From: CAVQFD01 sp963724695
GTDB lineage: Bacteria > Acidobacteriota > Vicinamibacteria > Vicinamibacterales > CAVVIG01
Length of the DNA stretch: 64,000 nt
Assembly (NCBI GenBank): GCA_963724695.1
Contig: CAVRVW010000007.1
Span: 124,001 to 188,000 of the forward strand
Direction: 5' to 3'
A model generated the notes under the pieces. It saw nothing but the letters and a program-made list of their open reading frames with translations. It ran no database searches and had not been told where the DNA came from. Within the stretch, counting starts at the first letter, position 1. The number at the start of each line of letters is the position of its first letter. The translations under genes were made by a program, and so were the position numbers. Below are positions 10,122 to 19,584 of the stretch, one piece after another.

Positions 10122-10733
10122 ATGGAGCGACCGCCCGGCAATCAGTCGACGCCCCCTCCGCACGAGACAGACGAGCTTCGCTCCTCGCTGACCCTGCTGG
10201 CGCGAGCACAGGCCGGCGACCGTGTCGCGCTGGAGTTCCTGATTGCGCGATACCGGCCCCGCCTGCAGCGCTGGGCGAGTGGGCGGCTGCCACGCTGGGC
10301 CCGAGGCCTGGCCGACACGCAGGACCTTGTGCAGGAGACCCTGTTTCAGACGTTTCAGAGGATCGACAGGTTCGACGCGCGTGGCGAAGGGGCCCTTTAC
10401 GGCTATCTCCGGCAGGCGATTCTCAACCGGATCCGGGACGAGCTGCGTCGCGCGAGGCGGCGGCCGGTCACGGCCGAGATCGATGCTCGCGCGAGAGACC
10501 AGGGACGGTCGCCGCTCGAGGAAGCCATAGGGCGCGAGGCGATCGAGAGGTATGAGCGGGCGCTCGCCACGCTGGCGCCAGACGATCGGGAGGCGGTCGT
10601 GGCACGGGTCGAGCTGGGCTACACGCACCAGGAGCTAGCCGATCTGCTGGGCAAGCCGACGGCCAATGCGGCTCGCATGGCGGTGGAACGCGCCATCGTC
10701 CGGCTGGCCGAGGCCATGCGAAACGGATCATGA
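10122..10733 (+). CDS. RNA polymerase sigma factor, ECF type
   Basis: About 203 residues. Region 2 is at RYRPRLQRWASGRLPRWARG and DTQDLVQETLFQTFQRIDRF, with the DLVQE core-binding motif. Region 4 is at ALATLAPDDREAVVARVELG and YTHQELADLLGKPTANAARM. An in-frame TTG at 10095 is possible but the ATG at 10122 leaves a normal N-terminus. The stop overlaps the kinase start (ATGA at 10730-10733), so the two are translationally coupled. ECF factors paired with a Ser/Thr kinase are common in Acidobacteriota and Planctomycetes, and the kinase probably modulates the same pathway. No anti-sigma gene is seen. Confidence 0.87.
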   Translation: MERPPGNQSTPPPHETDELRSSLTLLARAQAGDRVALEFLIARYRPRLQRWASGRLPRWARGLADTQDLVQETLFQTFQRIDRFDARGEGALYGYLRQAILNRIRDELRRARRRPVTAEIDARARDQGRSPLEEAIGREAIERYERALATLAPDDREAVVARVELGYTHQELADLLGKPTANAARMAVERAIVRLAEAMRNGS

Positions 10734-13236
10734 CGCAAGACGAAGACAGGCTGCCGGAACTCGCGCGCGCCATTGTCGGAGGCACGAAGGTCGATTGGGC
10801 GTCGACGGAATCGCACGTCTCCAACGCGTCGATCCGAGAGGTCATCCGCGAGCTGGCCGTCATCGCTGCGATCTCGGACGTCCATTCGTCGGCCCCACTC
10901 GCCAGCGAGCCAGGCGCGGTCGACGCATCGGCGGAGTCCGAGGCCGGAACGCTCGCAGCCTGGGGCCCGTTTCGCCTGCTGGAAAAAGTGGGCGAAGGGG
11001 CCTTCGGCGAGGTCTACCGCGCGTGGGATAGCCGGCTGGACCGCGAGGTCGCCCTCAAGCTCTTGCCGGCGGGAGTCGACGACAGGACGGCCGGCGTCAG
11101 CGCGTTTCTCCGGGAAGGCGCCCTGCTGGCCCGAGTCCGCCACCCCAACGTCGTCACGATTTATGGTGCCGAGCGGATCGGCGACCGGATCGGTCTCTGG
11201 ATGGAATTCGTCAAGGGCCGCACGCTCGAGCAGATGCTCGGATCAGGGGCCAGGCTTCAGTCAGGCCGAGGTAACCGCGATCGGCGTGGAGTTCGTGTCG
11301 CGCGGTGTCGGCCGTGCACGGCGCAGGCCTGCTGCATCGGGACATCAAGGCACACAACGTGATGCGGTCCGAGGACGGTCGCGTCACGTTGATGGACTTC
11401 GGCGCTGGCAGAACGATCGACGACGACACATCACCGGACCTGGCCGGCACTCCGCTCTATCTCGCTCCAGAGGTGCTGCAGGGGCAGCAAGCCACGACGC
11501 GAAGCGACCTCTACAGCCTGGGCGTGCTGCTCTACCACCTCGTGACCGGCTCGTATCCCGTGCGGGCCGCGACGGTGCGGGAAATGCGCCAGGCACACGC
11601 GCGCGGCGAGCGCATCGCGGTCGACGAGGCGCGTCGCGATGTGACTAGGAGGCTCGCCCGCGTCATCGAGCGCGCCACCGATCCCCGGCCGGAACGACGT
11701 TACCCGAGTGCGGTCGCCCTGGGCGCCGACCTGGCAGCGCTGACGCCGGGCCCGCGGATCGGGCGCCTGGCGGCGGCCGGCGGCGTCGCGGCGGCAGCCG
11801 TTGTGGCAATCGGCCTGCTGTGGGAAGCCGCCGGGCGCTGGACGGGATCCTCGTGGACGCCGAGTGCCGTGCTGGGCGTCGCCGGGGTGAACCCTCGGGG
11901 CACCGTGTCGCCCGGTCCTGCCGAGCCGCCCGTCGTCGCGGTGCTGCCGTTCAAGAACCTCAGCGCCGAGCCCGACAGCGACTACTTCGTGGACGGGTTG
12001 ACCGACGAGATCATCCGCAACCTCGCCGGCGTTCAGGGACTGCGGGTGCTGTCCCGCACGTCGTCATTTGCCTTCAAGGGCGAGCCGCGCCCGCTTCGCG
12101 ATATCGGGGAGCGGCTTGGGGCGAACGTAGTCGTCGAGGGTTCGGTCCTGCGCGATGGGCGCAAGCTGCGGATCAACGCCCAACTGGTCCAGGTCGCCGG
12201 CGATGTACCCCTGTGGGCCGAACAATTCGACCGTCAGCTCGAGGACATCTTTGCCATTCAGCGTGAAATCTCGCAGGCGATCGTCGACAGGCTCCGGCTG
12301 ACGCTGAGGCGCCAGGCACCCCATGACACCAACCTGAATGCGTACGACTTGTTCCTGAGAGGGCAGACGCTCGTCGCCCGCCGCGGCATTCCAAATGCGC
12401 AGCGAGCCGCAGAACTGTTCGAGCGTGCCATCGCCAGCGATCCCGCGTTCGCCCCCGCGCTGGCTGGGCTCGCCAACGCGTATGCCTTCATGTCCTTTCC
12501 CGACAGAGGGATTGCTTTCGAGACGGCCTATCCCATCATGCGGCCAGCCGCCGTCAAGGCCCTGCAGCTCGATCCGATGCTCGCGGAGGCACATGCAGCC
12601 ATGGGCTGGGTGTACACCTACGAACACGACTGGGCCAACGCCGAGAAGGCGTTCCGGCAGGCCCTCCGTCTGAACCCGAGCCTCACGCAGATCTACACAA
12701 GCTTTTCCATCTCGACGCTGCAGCCCCTCCGAAAGTACGACGAGGCCCTGCGGCTGCTGGAGGTGGCCTCCCAATACGATCCCCTATCGCTCGACGTGCA
12801 ACGCGAGATCGGCGAAGTGCAGCTGTTCTCGGGACGGTACGCCGAAGCCGTCGATACGCTGACCCGCGTTCGTGCGGCCGAACCGGACTTTCCCTTCGTG
12901 CAGACGTACCTTGCGAGAGCGCTGATCCTTGCAGGGAGGGCGGAGGAGGCACTGTCGCTGTGGCAGCAGGGAGCCATCTGGCCGGTCCATGCGTATGTTC
13001 GGCTCGGCAGACGCCAGGAAGCCGAGAAGCTCGCGGCCGAGCACGGGGGCTATCCCTATCGCCTGGCGATCATCTCTGCCGTCCTTGGGGATACGGCGCG
13101 CGCCGTCGAAGCCATAGAGCGGACGGCGGTCAGCGAGCCGCACCGCATCGGACGCCTCTTGATCGATCCTGAGCTGGCGGCGCTTCGTGACCACCCCCGG
13201 GTCATCGCGCTAAGGAAGGCGTTTGACTTGCCCTAG
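10730..13236 (+). CDS. Ser/Thr protein kinase with FlgO-like and TPR domains
   Basis: An approximately 835-residue signalling protein. The kinase domain has a glycine loop (VGEGAFGEVYRAW), Lys in VALKLLPAG, catalytic HRDIKAHNV, DFGAGR and GTPLYLAPEVL. A single membrane segment follows (AAGGVAAAAVVAIGLLW). The extracytoplasmic part starts with a FlgO/cyclase-associated module (VAVLPFKNLSAEPDSDYFV, GLTDEIIRNLAG) and then TPR repeats, e.g. AAMGWVYTYEHDWANAEKAF and DEALRLLEVASQYDPLSLDV. Two single-base insertions near 11251 and 11293 interrupt the catalytic core; removing them restores VEFCRAVSAVHG. Translationally coupled to the ECF sigma gene. Residues for activity are all present once repaired. 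Confidence 0.88.
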
Positions 13237-13271
13237 ACGCGTCGACCCGAATCGGTGCCTCCCCATGACCT

Positions 13272-14084
13272 TCAGCCGAAGATGGCACCGACCTGATCGG
13301 GACGAGGAAATCCCGGTGTGACCAGTTCCGGCGCCGGTCTGTACACGTACGGATGCGGCAACCCGCGGTCGATGAAGGTGGGCTCGCTCAGGTTGTTGTA
13401 GCGGAAATGGCACGACCAGCGGATCGAGTCGGTCACATTCCATCCGGATTGATGCACCAGAAACGTCGAGAAGACCAGCGCGTCGCCTTTGTTCACTTCG
13501 ATCGGTTGAAAGGCCGCGGCGTCAACGGCTGCGGCGAGATGGCCGTACCCGTCTTCCATCGATGCGGGCAGCAGGCCCTGACGGTGGCTGCCAGGGATGA
13601 CTTCGAGCGCCCCAAGCGCCCGGTCAATCCGCACGAGCGGCACCCAGATGACCACCGAGTCCAGTGACCCCTGCATGCTGCGCCAGTCCTGGTGCGGCGA
13701 CAGACGGTGGTAGACCTCCTTGGTCGCCAGCCGCGGCGAGTTGAAGTAGAGCACGGGCCTCGTGCTGATGTTCGGTGCATCGAGCCCCAGCTCTCGCAGC
13801 AGGCCGACAATGCGCTCATCAAGCGAAAGCCGGTGGAGCGAGATGAGGTGCTGCGCGTGCTTGCCGCAATTCGTGAAGGCCGGCAGGTCGGCCTCGAACA
13901 GTGCATACATGCCGCGCTCGAACGCCTCCTCGCTCAGTGGCTCGCTCCCGCACATGCCGAGCCGCCGCATCTGGGACAGGAAGATCGCCTTCGCTTGATC
14001 GCGAACGAGATCCACCTGGCCGGCGTCGATGAAGTCCCGCAGGCAGACATAGCCCTGTTCGTTGTATTGGTGTCGGTCAATCAT
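13272..14084 (-). CDS. Phytanoyl-CoA dioxygenase (PhyH) family protein
   Basis: A 270-residue Fe(II)/2-oxoglutarate oxygenase candidate. The double-stranded beta-helix carries HQDWRSM (H-x-D of the iron triad), VIPGSHRQGLLPASM (typical PhyH PGSH) and a distal FLVHQSGWNVTD holding the second His; the downstream RW is placed like the 2-oxoglutarate Arg. The start MIDRHQYNEQGYVCLRDFID is typical of the family. It overlaps the upstream FkbM-like gene by eight bases. As the last gene of the leftward glycan operon it probably hydroxylates a sugar, lipid or amino-acid substituent; the substrate is unknown. Confidence 0.82.
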   Translation of the reverse strand: MIDRHQYNEQGYVCLRDFIDAGQVDLVRDQAKAIFLSQMRRLGMCGSEPLSEEAFERGMYALFEADLPAFTNCGKHAQHLISLHRLSLDERIVGLLRELGLDAPNISTRPVLYFNSPRLATKEVYHRLSPHQDWRSMQGSLDSVVIWVPLVRIDRALGALEVIPGSHRQGLLPASMEDGYGHLAAAVDAAAFQPIEVNKGDALVFSTFLVHQSGWNVTDSIRWSCHFRYNNLSEPTFIDRGLPHPYVYRPAPELVTPGFPRPDQVGAIFG

Positions 14085-14880
14085 GCTGGCTCGCCCAAAT
14101 GGTGCCGTTGGTCGGCGTCTGCGCCCGTTCGCGCGTGATTCGATAGCCTCGCGCCGTGAGCATGGCCTTGAGCCCGGCGACGTTCTGTCGCAGGTCGTCG
14201 AGCACGTGATACTCCATCCGAATCTCGCGGATGTGCCGGAAGAGCTCCCTCGGGGCGGCTTCGAGCACATCGTACTCGGCCCCTTCGATGTCCATCTTGA
14301 GGAGATCGACGCGCGATAGGCCATTCTCGCCGACGATGGTCGCGAGATCGACGCAGTGCACCGGTGTCGAAACGGAGGCGTGCTGTGCAGGCGTCATGAG
14401 CGTCGGGAACAGCAGGCCAGGAGCCCCGACCGAGAGCTGGCGGTCCGATCGGTCGGCGGCAACCGCGAGGTTGAACGGCTGGACTGAGTGCTCCAGGCCG
14501 TTCAAAGCGACATTCAGCCGCAGCAGCTTGTAGAAGGCCGGCATGGGCTCGTACGCGAAGACCCGAACGTTGTGCGCGCTCGTCGCGGCGTAGACGGCGA
14601 AGGTGCCGATGCTCGCCCCCAGGTCGACGACGACGGTGTCGTCCCGAACGTCTCCGTAGTCCTTGTCGAGGAAGATCTCCACGATTGGCGCGTGGTCAAC
14701 GCCTCTGCCAATCTGCAGGCGCGCGCCAGAGCGGAACCTGTACGGTCTCTGTGGGACCAGTCCCAGCGCGTAGTGATACATGAACCACGCCCAGCTCTTC
14801 ATCGCGCCAATGGCGCGAGGGGTCATCCGCAGTCGCCTGGCCACTTTCGACGGGGTACGGAAGCTCGTGGCCACGCTCAT
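14077..14880 (-). CDS. FkbM-family methyltransferase
   Basis: A 267-residue SAM-dependent O-methyltransferase. Motif I is VVVDLGASIGTFAVYA; an acidic residue follows in VFAYEPMPAFYKLL. The family signature near the C-terminus is VDLLKMDIEGAEYDVLEAA (KxDIEGAE). It overlaps both neighbours (4 bases upstream, 8 downstream), so it is cotranscribed with the PhyH and beta-propeller genes. Members methylate sugar hydroxyls in glycans and natural products; here a glycan substrate is inferred from the neighbours. Confidence 0.88.
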   Translation of the reverse strand: MSVATSFRTPSKVARRLRMTPRAIGAMKSWAWFMYHYALGLVPQRPYRFRSGARLQIGRGVDHAPIVEIFLDKDYGDVRDDTVVVDLGASIGTFAVYAATSAHNVRVFAYEPMPAFYKLLRLNVALNGLEHSVQPFNLAVAADRSDRQLSVGAPGLLFPTLMTPAQHASVSTPVHCVDLATIVGENGLSRVDLLKMDIEGAEYDVLEAAPRELFRHIREIRMEYHVLDDLRQNVAGLKAMLTARGYRITRERAQTPTNGTIWASQHD

Positions 14881-15839
14881 CGCGCTCCCGTGGAAGGCCG
14901 CCGGTCGTCGTCATCCAACACGGCGTACCCGATGCCGGTCTCCCCGAATCCGTTGCCGTTGTAGAGCATGTGCTTGACGCCCCGGTGCTCGAACACGAAG
15001 GGATACGCCAGCATCAACGAGTCCCATCCTTCGTCCGATCGATCGATGCCGACGAGAGCGTCCAATCGCTGCCAGCGAAGGCCGTCGTGCGACTCGGCAT
15101 AGCCGATTCGATAGCTCTGGCTCCTGTCGGTGCGGTAGTCGACACTCCCCCGATGGCAGTACCACATCCGGTACCGATCGCCCTCCCTGATGACGCATGG
15201 CCTGGCGTTCGCTTCGCCGTCGCGCTCGTACTCGATGCAGGTCAGATTGGGCCGCGACCACTCGCGGCCGTCCGCCGACTCCGCGTACTTGATCTGGTAC
15301 ACCGGCTCCGGCTTGCCGTGCACCCGCACGAAGCCCGTGCTGGACGCATACCAGAGCCGCCAGAGGCCCCGATCGATCAGCGCGAAAGGCGAGGCACAGA
15401 AATACGGCTCGAACCTTGTCCGATCGACGATTGGGCCGTCGAACACACGGGTAAAGCTCAGGCCGCCATCCTCGCTGACGGCGAGACCGACGGCGTTCCG
15501 ATAGGGCACCGTCACGCCCGGATTCCAGCCGATGTAGAAGAGATATTTCCGCCCCTCGTGGGTCACGATGCAGGACGGCATCACGCCGCTGTCGTCGAAC
15601 GCGCCCAGAGGGCCCAGGTCGAGAACAGGCCGCTCGGAGACCCGTATGACATTGGCCAGGTTGTCGGCTTCGACCTCGATGAAGCCGACCCGCGTACGGC
15701 CCTCGCGATCGCGCGGCCCGAAGTAGATCCGGAGCACGTCGTCGCTGATCGCCTCGGCGATTGGCACGCACGCGTGGTGCGCCATCCAGTCGTGCTGGTT
15801 GGCGACCGTGAAGATCAGGCCCTTCTTGCGCCACTGCAT
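14877..15839 (-). CDS. Five-bladed beta-propeller protein, GH43/GH32/GH130-like
   Basis: A 320-residue protein with blade-type repeats seen in glycosidase and glycosyltransferase propellers: LRIYFGPRDREGRTRVGFIE, GVMPSCIVTHEGRKYLFYIG, LWRLWYASSTGF, IKYAESADGREWSRPN, RYRMWYCHRGS, IGYAESHDGLRWQRLD. The SxDG-W pattern recurs. In glycan loci such proteins are usually annotated as glycosyl hydrolase-like or sucrase/levanase-like, and some act as inverting phosphorylases or transferases. I cannot assign catalytic acids. No signal peptide is visible, so it is probably cytoplasmic. It overlaps the FkbM-like gene by four bases (ATGA). Confidence 0.75.
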   Translation of the reverse strand: MQWRKKGLIFTVANQHDWMAHHACVPIAEAISDDVLRIYFGPRDREGRTRVGFIEVEADNLANVIRVSERPVLDLGPLGAFDDSGVMPSCIVTHEGRKYLFYIGWNPGVTVPYRNAVGLAVSEDGGLSFTRVFDGPIVDRTRFEPYFCASPFALIDRGLWRLWYASSTGFVRVHGKPEPVYQIKYAESADGREWSRPNLTCIEYERDGEANARPCVIREGDRYRMWYCHRGSVDYRTDRSQSYRIGYAESHDGLRWQRLDALVGIDRSDEGWDSLMLAYPFVFEHRGVKHMLYNGNGFGETGIGYAVLDDDDRRPSTGAR

Positions 15840-15854
15840 TGTGTGTGGAAGTAC

Positions 15855-16535
15855 CTATCCCCTGGACTTGTGCGACAGACTGCGGATCCGATCGCTCCGG
15901 ACCCGGGACGCTTCCGTGCCTGCCGACTGGTAGACCTCGAACTCGTGCGTGTCCTTGGCGATCGTCGCGGCCATGCCAACCAGCGTATCGCGGGCGACCG
16001 TGGTTTCGTCCCGGACGGTGGCATTGACGCCGAAGAAACAGTACGGCTCGATGGTGCAGCAGCCAGAGATGACGACGTGCGACGTGATCATCACGTGGTC
16101 CTTGATCACCGTGTGGTGTCCGATGTGGTTGCCGCTCCACATCACCACGTCGCTGCCAATCGTGACGAACGGCTGAATGGTGTTGTCCTCGAGAATGAAG
16201 CAGTTGTCGCCGCACGTGAAGCCGGGGAACACGGTGGCCTTCGAGCTGACGTAACTGATGAGTTCGTATCCACGCGAGCGCGCGTCTTCGTACTTCTCCG
16301 CGCGCGCATGGTTCATCCTCTTGAAGCTCATCGGGATGAACATTCGAACCTCCGTCGGCGGATACAGGCGCTCGACCTCGTCAAAGGCAACCACCGGCAA
16401 TCCCTGGAACGTCGGATTGGCAAGGTAGCTCCGGTCCACCGTGAATGCGACGACCTCATGGGGCGAATCGTGGGTCAGGTAGAAGTGGGCCAGCTGTGCC
16501 CACTGGCCAACCCCGAACACGACCACTTTCGCCAT
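15855..16535 (-). CDS. NeuD/PglD-like sugar O- or N-acyltransferase (hexapeptide repeat)
   Basis: About 226 residues. The N-terminus is a small Rossmann-like domain (MAKVVVFGVGQWAQLAHFYL), followed by a left-handed beta-helix of hexapeptide repeats (FTCGDNCFILEDNTIQPFV, IGSDVVMWSGNHIGHHTVIK, VVISGCCTIEPYCFFGVNAT). This is the NeuD/PglD architecture that acetylates amino sugars. His residues in GNHIGHHT are placed like the catalytic His of PglD. The start at 16535 is chosen because GGAGAA precedes it and the Rossmann strand begins at residue 2; an upstream in-frame ATG at 16589 gives only extra low-complexity residues. Confidence 0.82.
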   Translation of the reverse strand: MAKVVVFGVGQWAQLAHFYLTHDSPHEVVAFTVDRSYLANPTFQGLPVVAFDEVERLYPPTEVRMFIPMSFKRMNHARAEKYEDARSRGYELISYVSSKATVFPGFTCGDNCFILEDNTIQPFVTIGSDVVMWSGNHIGHHTVIKDHVMITSHVVISGCCTIEPYCFFGVNATVRDETTVARDTLVGMAATIAKDTHEFEVYQSAGTEASRVRSDRIRSLSHKSRG

Positions 16536-16575
16536 TGCTGCTTCTCCCAAGGGCCGCGCAGTCCACCCGCGATGT

Positions 16576-17526
16576 CTAGGCGAACTCACCAGACCGGTAG
16601 GCGGGAAAATAGTCAGCGGTCAGAACGCCCCGCCCGGCGGTGATCCGATCGTAGGCAGGTCGATCGAGAACCCGGCCGCAGAAGTACGCCGTACGCGAAC
16701 CCGTTGCCCAACCCTGTTTGAACGCCGTCAGGCCACTGGCCCTGGTCTCCAGGCCGGACGCGGCCCCCAGATCCAGCCACCTCGTGTCGGGCGCGAACGC
16801 CTGCAGCGCCGACCAGTGGAGCGCGTACGACGCCATGAGCTCGTACCCGACAGCGCTCACGGCCGCCAGGTGACTGTATACGACATCGCCCTCCACGAAC
16901 CACAAGTGCGCGCCGACGGTCTCTTCGCCGGCGGTTGCCCGGAGCATCACCATGCCCGGCACACGCAGTTGTGCGGCAAACGCTGCGCGCGAAAACGCCT
17001 TGACGCCGGTCAAGCCGTGGCGGGCGGTCAGATGGTCGTAGAGCGCGACCCAGTCGTCCAGGTACTGGTCCGGCGCGTCACAACGCGTCACGGCGACGCG
17101 CGCCAACGCGCGCTGGGCGTAGTAGCGATGGTGCCGCGACACAATCTCGTCGATCGGCCGCCGGAGATCGGTCACGAAGTGCGACTTGAACGGAATGACC
17201 ACGTCTGGAAAGCACCGTCGCAGCCACGCCTCCTCGACGTCCAGGAAGGGATCGGCCACGAGGCACACGCTCACGAGGCCGTCAAGGCGCTCGAGATCCT
17301 CCTGGAGGGCGCGCCAGTCGCGGCAGCAGAAGAGCGGATACGGCCCCATGGCGTCACGAGCATCGGTGCCGGGGATTCGGCGCTCCAACAGCCAGCCGCC
17401 GCACCGCGGGAGAGGGATCGGCACGCCGAACTCGATGAGCGATGCCGCGTAGGAGGGGTGCGCGTACCCGCGCAGCGGAATCGGCTCCGTCAGTTCTGGT
17501 CCTCGTCGCGTCACCGCTGAGGTCAC
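16576..17526 (-). CDS. FemAB/GNAT-like N-acyltransferase
   Basis: A 316-residue protein of the GNAT/FemAB-type fold used in polysaccharide loci. Features: VVIPFKSHFVTDLRRPIDEI, SRHHRYYAQRALARVAVTR, GVKAFSRAAFAAQLRVPGMV, MLRATAGEETVGAHLWFVEG, TRWLDLGAASGLETRASGLT followed by FKQGWATG, the FKxxW-type ending common in FemAB/CelD proteins. GTG start at 17526. It is the first gene of the leftward operon and is divergent from the glycosyltransferase at 17574. A likely role is attaching an acyl or aminoacyl group to an amino sugar. Confidence 0.72.
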   Translation of the reverse strand: MTSAVTRRGPELTEPIPLRGYAHPSYAASLIEFGVPIPLPRCGGWLLERRIPGTDARDAMGPYPLFCCRDWRALQEDLERLDGLVSVCLVADPFLDVEEAWLRRCFPDVVIPFKSHFVTDLRRPIDEIVSRHHRYYAQRALARVAVTRCDAPDQYLDDWVALYDHLTARHGLTGVKAFSRAAFAAQLRVPGMVMLRATAGEETVGAHLWFVEGDVVYSHLAAVSAVGYELMASYALHWSALQAFAPDTRWLDLGAASGLETRASGLTAFKQGWATGSRTAYFCGRVLDRPAYDRITAGRGVLTADYFPAYRSGEFA

Positions 17527-17573
17527 GCAGTATACTGCACCGGACCTCGAGGGGCGCGATCGACGAAGAGCCT

Positions 17574-18479
17574 ATGCGACGAGAAAAGATAGTTCTGTTC
17601 ACGGCGCCGGCCGACCAAGGCGACATCCTTCAGGATTTTCTCGACTGGCATCTCGACCTCGGCGTCGACCAGATTCTCGCGCTCGATCACGGATCCACGG
17701 ATGGCAGTCGAGAGCTGCTCGAGCGGTACGCCAGGACGCGGCCCGTGGCGTGGTCGCCAATCGAAGAACGAGACATCACCAAGTACTCGCCCGCGGACGA
17801 GCTCGCGGCGCTGGCCCGCGACAAGTATGGCGCAGACTGGATCATCCACTGCGACGCCGACGAGTTCCTGTGCACGAGCGGTGGCGATCTGCGAACGGTT
17901 CTGGGGCAGGCTCGCGACAAGGGGATCACCCTCATCGACGTCCCTCGACGGACCATGACCGGGCCTCCGATGCCACCGGGCCAGCGCGCCACCCAGGCGT
18001 TGACGTATCGGATCGATCGCACGGTGGTTCCCACGGCCCAACAGCAAGTGACATGGGACCTGCCCGCACCGTTCGTCTTCCTCGACGTCGGCGGTCATCT
18101 CATCGTCCGCGCCGACGCCTTCGCGAGCTACGGCGCCGGCGCGCATGTGGGGACGACGACGTACGGCACGAGCGCGGTGCTCGACGAGCTGTACATTCTT
18201 CACTATGCCATCCGCGGCTATGAGTCGCTCCACACGAAAGTGCACAACACGGAGTCCTGGCTGCAGGCCAATCAACATCTCGCCCCGGGCATGTGCTGGC
18301 ACTGGCGCCGCTGGATCCACCTGGCCAAGGCGGGGCTCCTGCGCGACGACTACGATCAGCAGTTCGTGTCCGATGAGCGTGCGCGTGAGCTCGTCGCGCA
18401 GGGGGTCTGCGTGGTGGACGGAACGGTCGCGTCCTGGCTGGCGGCGCGCGAAGAGGCGTCGGCCCGCGGGCGCGCGTAG
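17574..18479 (+). CDS. Glycosyltransferase family 2-like protein
   Basis: A 301-residue protein starting MRREKIVLFTAPADQGD. It has the pattern of the GT2/GT92-like group that begins with a 'detect and respond' strand and carries DWHLDLGVDQILALDHGSTD, then GADWIIHCDADEFLCT, where DADEF is the nucleotide-sugar/metal DxD motif. The C-terminal ILHYAIRGYESLHTKVHNTE is also typical of this group (HY.IRS/GYE.F..K). No signal or membrane segment. It opens the rightward arm of the glycan locus, two bases before the aminotransferase. Confidence 0.82.
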   Translation: MRREKIVLFTAPADQGDILQDFLDWHLDLGVDQILALDHGSTDGSRELLERYARTRPVAWSPIEERDITKYSPADELAALARDKYGADWIIHCDADEFLCTSGGDLRTVLGQARDKGITLIDVPRRTMTGPPMPPGQRATQALTYRIDRTVVPTAQQQVTWDLPAPFVFLDVGGHLIVRADAFASYGAGAHVGTTTYGTSAVLDELYILHYAIRGYESLHTKVHNTESWLQANQHLAPGMCWHWRRWIHLAKAGLLRDDYDQQFVSDERARELVAQGVCVVDGTVASWLAAREEASARGRA

Positions 18480-18481
18480 CG

Positions 18482-19580
18482 ATGACCCACCTTCCGATCA
18501 TGCGTCCCAGGCTTCCGGCGGCGGACGCCATTCGGCCATATCTGACCCGTATCGATGCCACGCGAATCTACAGCAATCTCGGGCCGCTCGTCGCCGGTTT
18601 CGAATCGCGGCTGGCCGAGCACTTCGGGGCGCCCGGGCCGAGTGTCGCAACTGTCGCCAACGGCACGCTGGGGTTGACGATGGCACTCGCGGCTCTGGGG
18701 GCAAAGCCCGGCACGCTCTGCGTCATGCCGGCCTGGACCTTCGTCGCCTCGGCGCAGGCCGCCACGTTCGCCGGCCTCGTTCCATACTTTGTCGACGTCG
18801 ATCCTGATACGCGCGCGCTCGAGCCGGCGGCGATGGACCGCATCCTTGCCACAGCACCAGGCCAGGTGGGCGCGGTGATGCCCGTGATGCCCTTCGGGCG
18901 CCCGATCGACGTCGCGGGCTGGGACGCGTTTCGAATCGAGAAGCCACCTGGCAGTCGTGATCGATGCCGCCGCCGGCTTTGACGCCCTCACGCCGAGTCA
19001 CACCCCCGCGGTGGTAAGCCTGCACGCGACCAAGGCGCTCGGCATCGGAGAAGGCGGCTTCGTGCTGAGCCTGGATCACGCGCTGGTACGCAGCATCCAC
19101 AGACGCACGAACTTCGGATTCGACGGCGCCAGGGATGCCGCCGTGGCAGGCTTCAACGCCAAGTTGAGCGAGTACCACGCGGCGGTGGGGCATGCGGCGC
19201 TGGATGAGTGGCCGCTCGCGAGGTCGGAATGGCTCGCCGTCGCGAAGGGCTATCGGGACCGGCTGAGCGACGTCCCGAGCGCACAATTGCCGCGAGGTTT
19301 CGGGGAACCGTGGATCTCATCGGTGTGCACCGTCGAATTGCCGGAGGCGCAGGTCGCAGAGGTCGAAGAACGGTTGCATCAGGCTGACGTTGCGACGCGC
19401 CGATGGTGGAGCCAGGGCGCGCACGCCCATGAGTCGACCAAGCACCTGCCGCGCACGGCGCTGCCCGTCACGGAGCGCCTGGCCAGGTTGACGGTCGCGC
19501 TGCCGTTCCATCGCGACCTGGAAATGTCGAACGTCGATCGGGTGGTTGATTGCCTGCGCTCGCACGGGGGCCGGACGTAG
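18482..19580 (+). CDS. DegT/DnrJ/EryC1 aminotransferase
   Basis: PLP-dependent sugar aminotransferase of about 366 residues. Substrate-entry sequence near the N-terminus: TRIYSNLGPLVAGFESRLAE. Then VATVANGTLGLTMALAALGA, MPAWTFVASAQAATFAGLVP, and after the break VVIDAAAGFDALTP and VSLHATKALGIGEGGFVLS, where Lys of HATKALG is the Schiff-base lysine. RRTNFGFDG is the usual following motif. A small deletion near 18945 breaks the frame between EK and the AVVIDAAAGF strand. Products of this family are amino sugars; with the NeuD-like and FemAB-like enzymes next door, an N-acylated amino sugar is the likely product. Confidence 0.85.
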
Positions 19581-19584
19581 CGTC

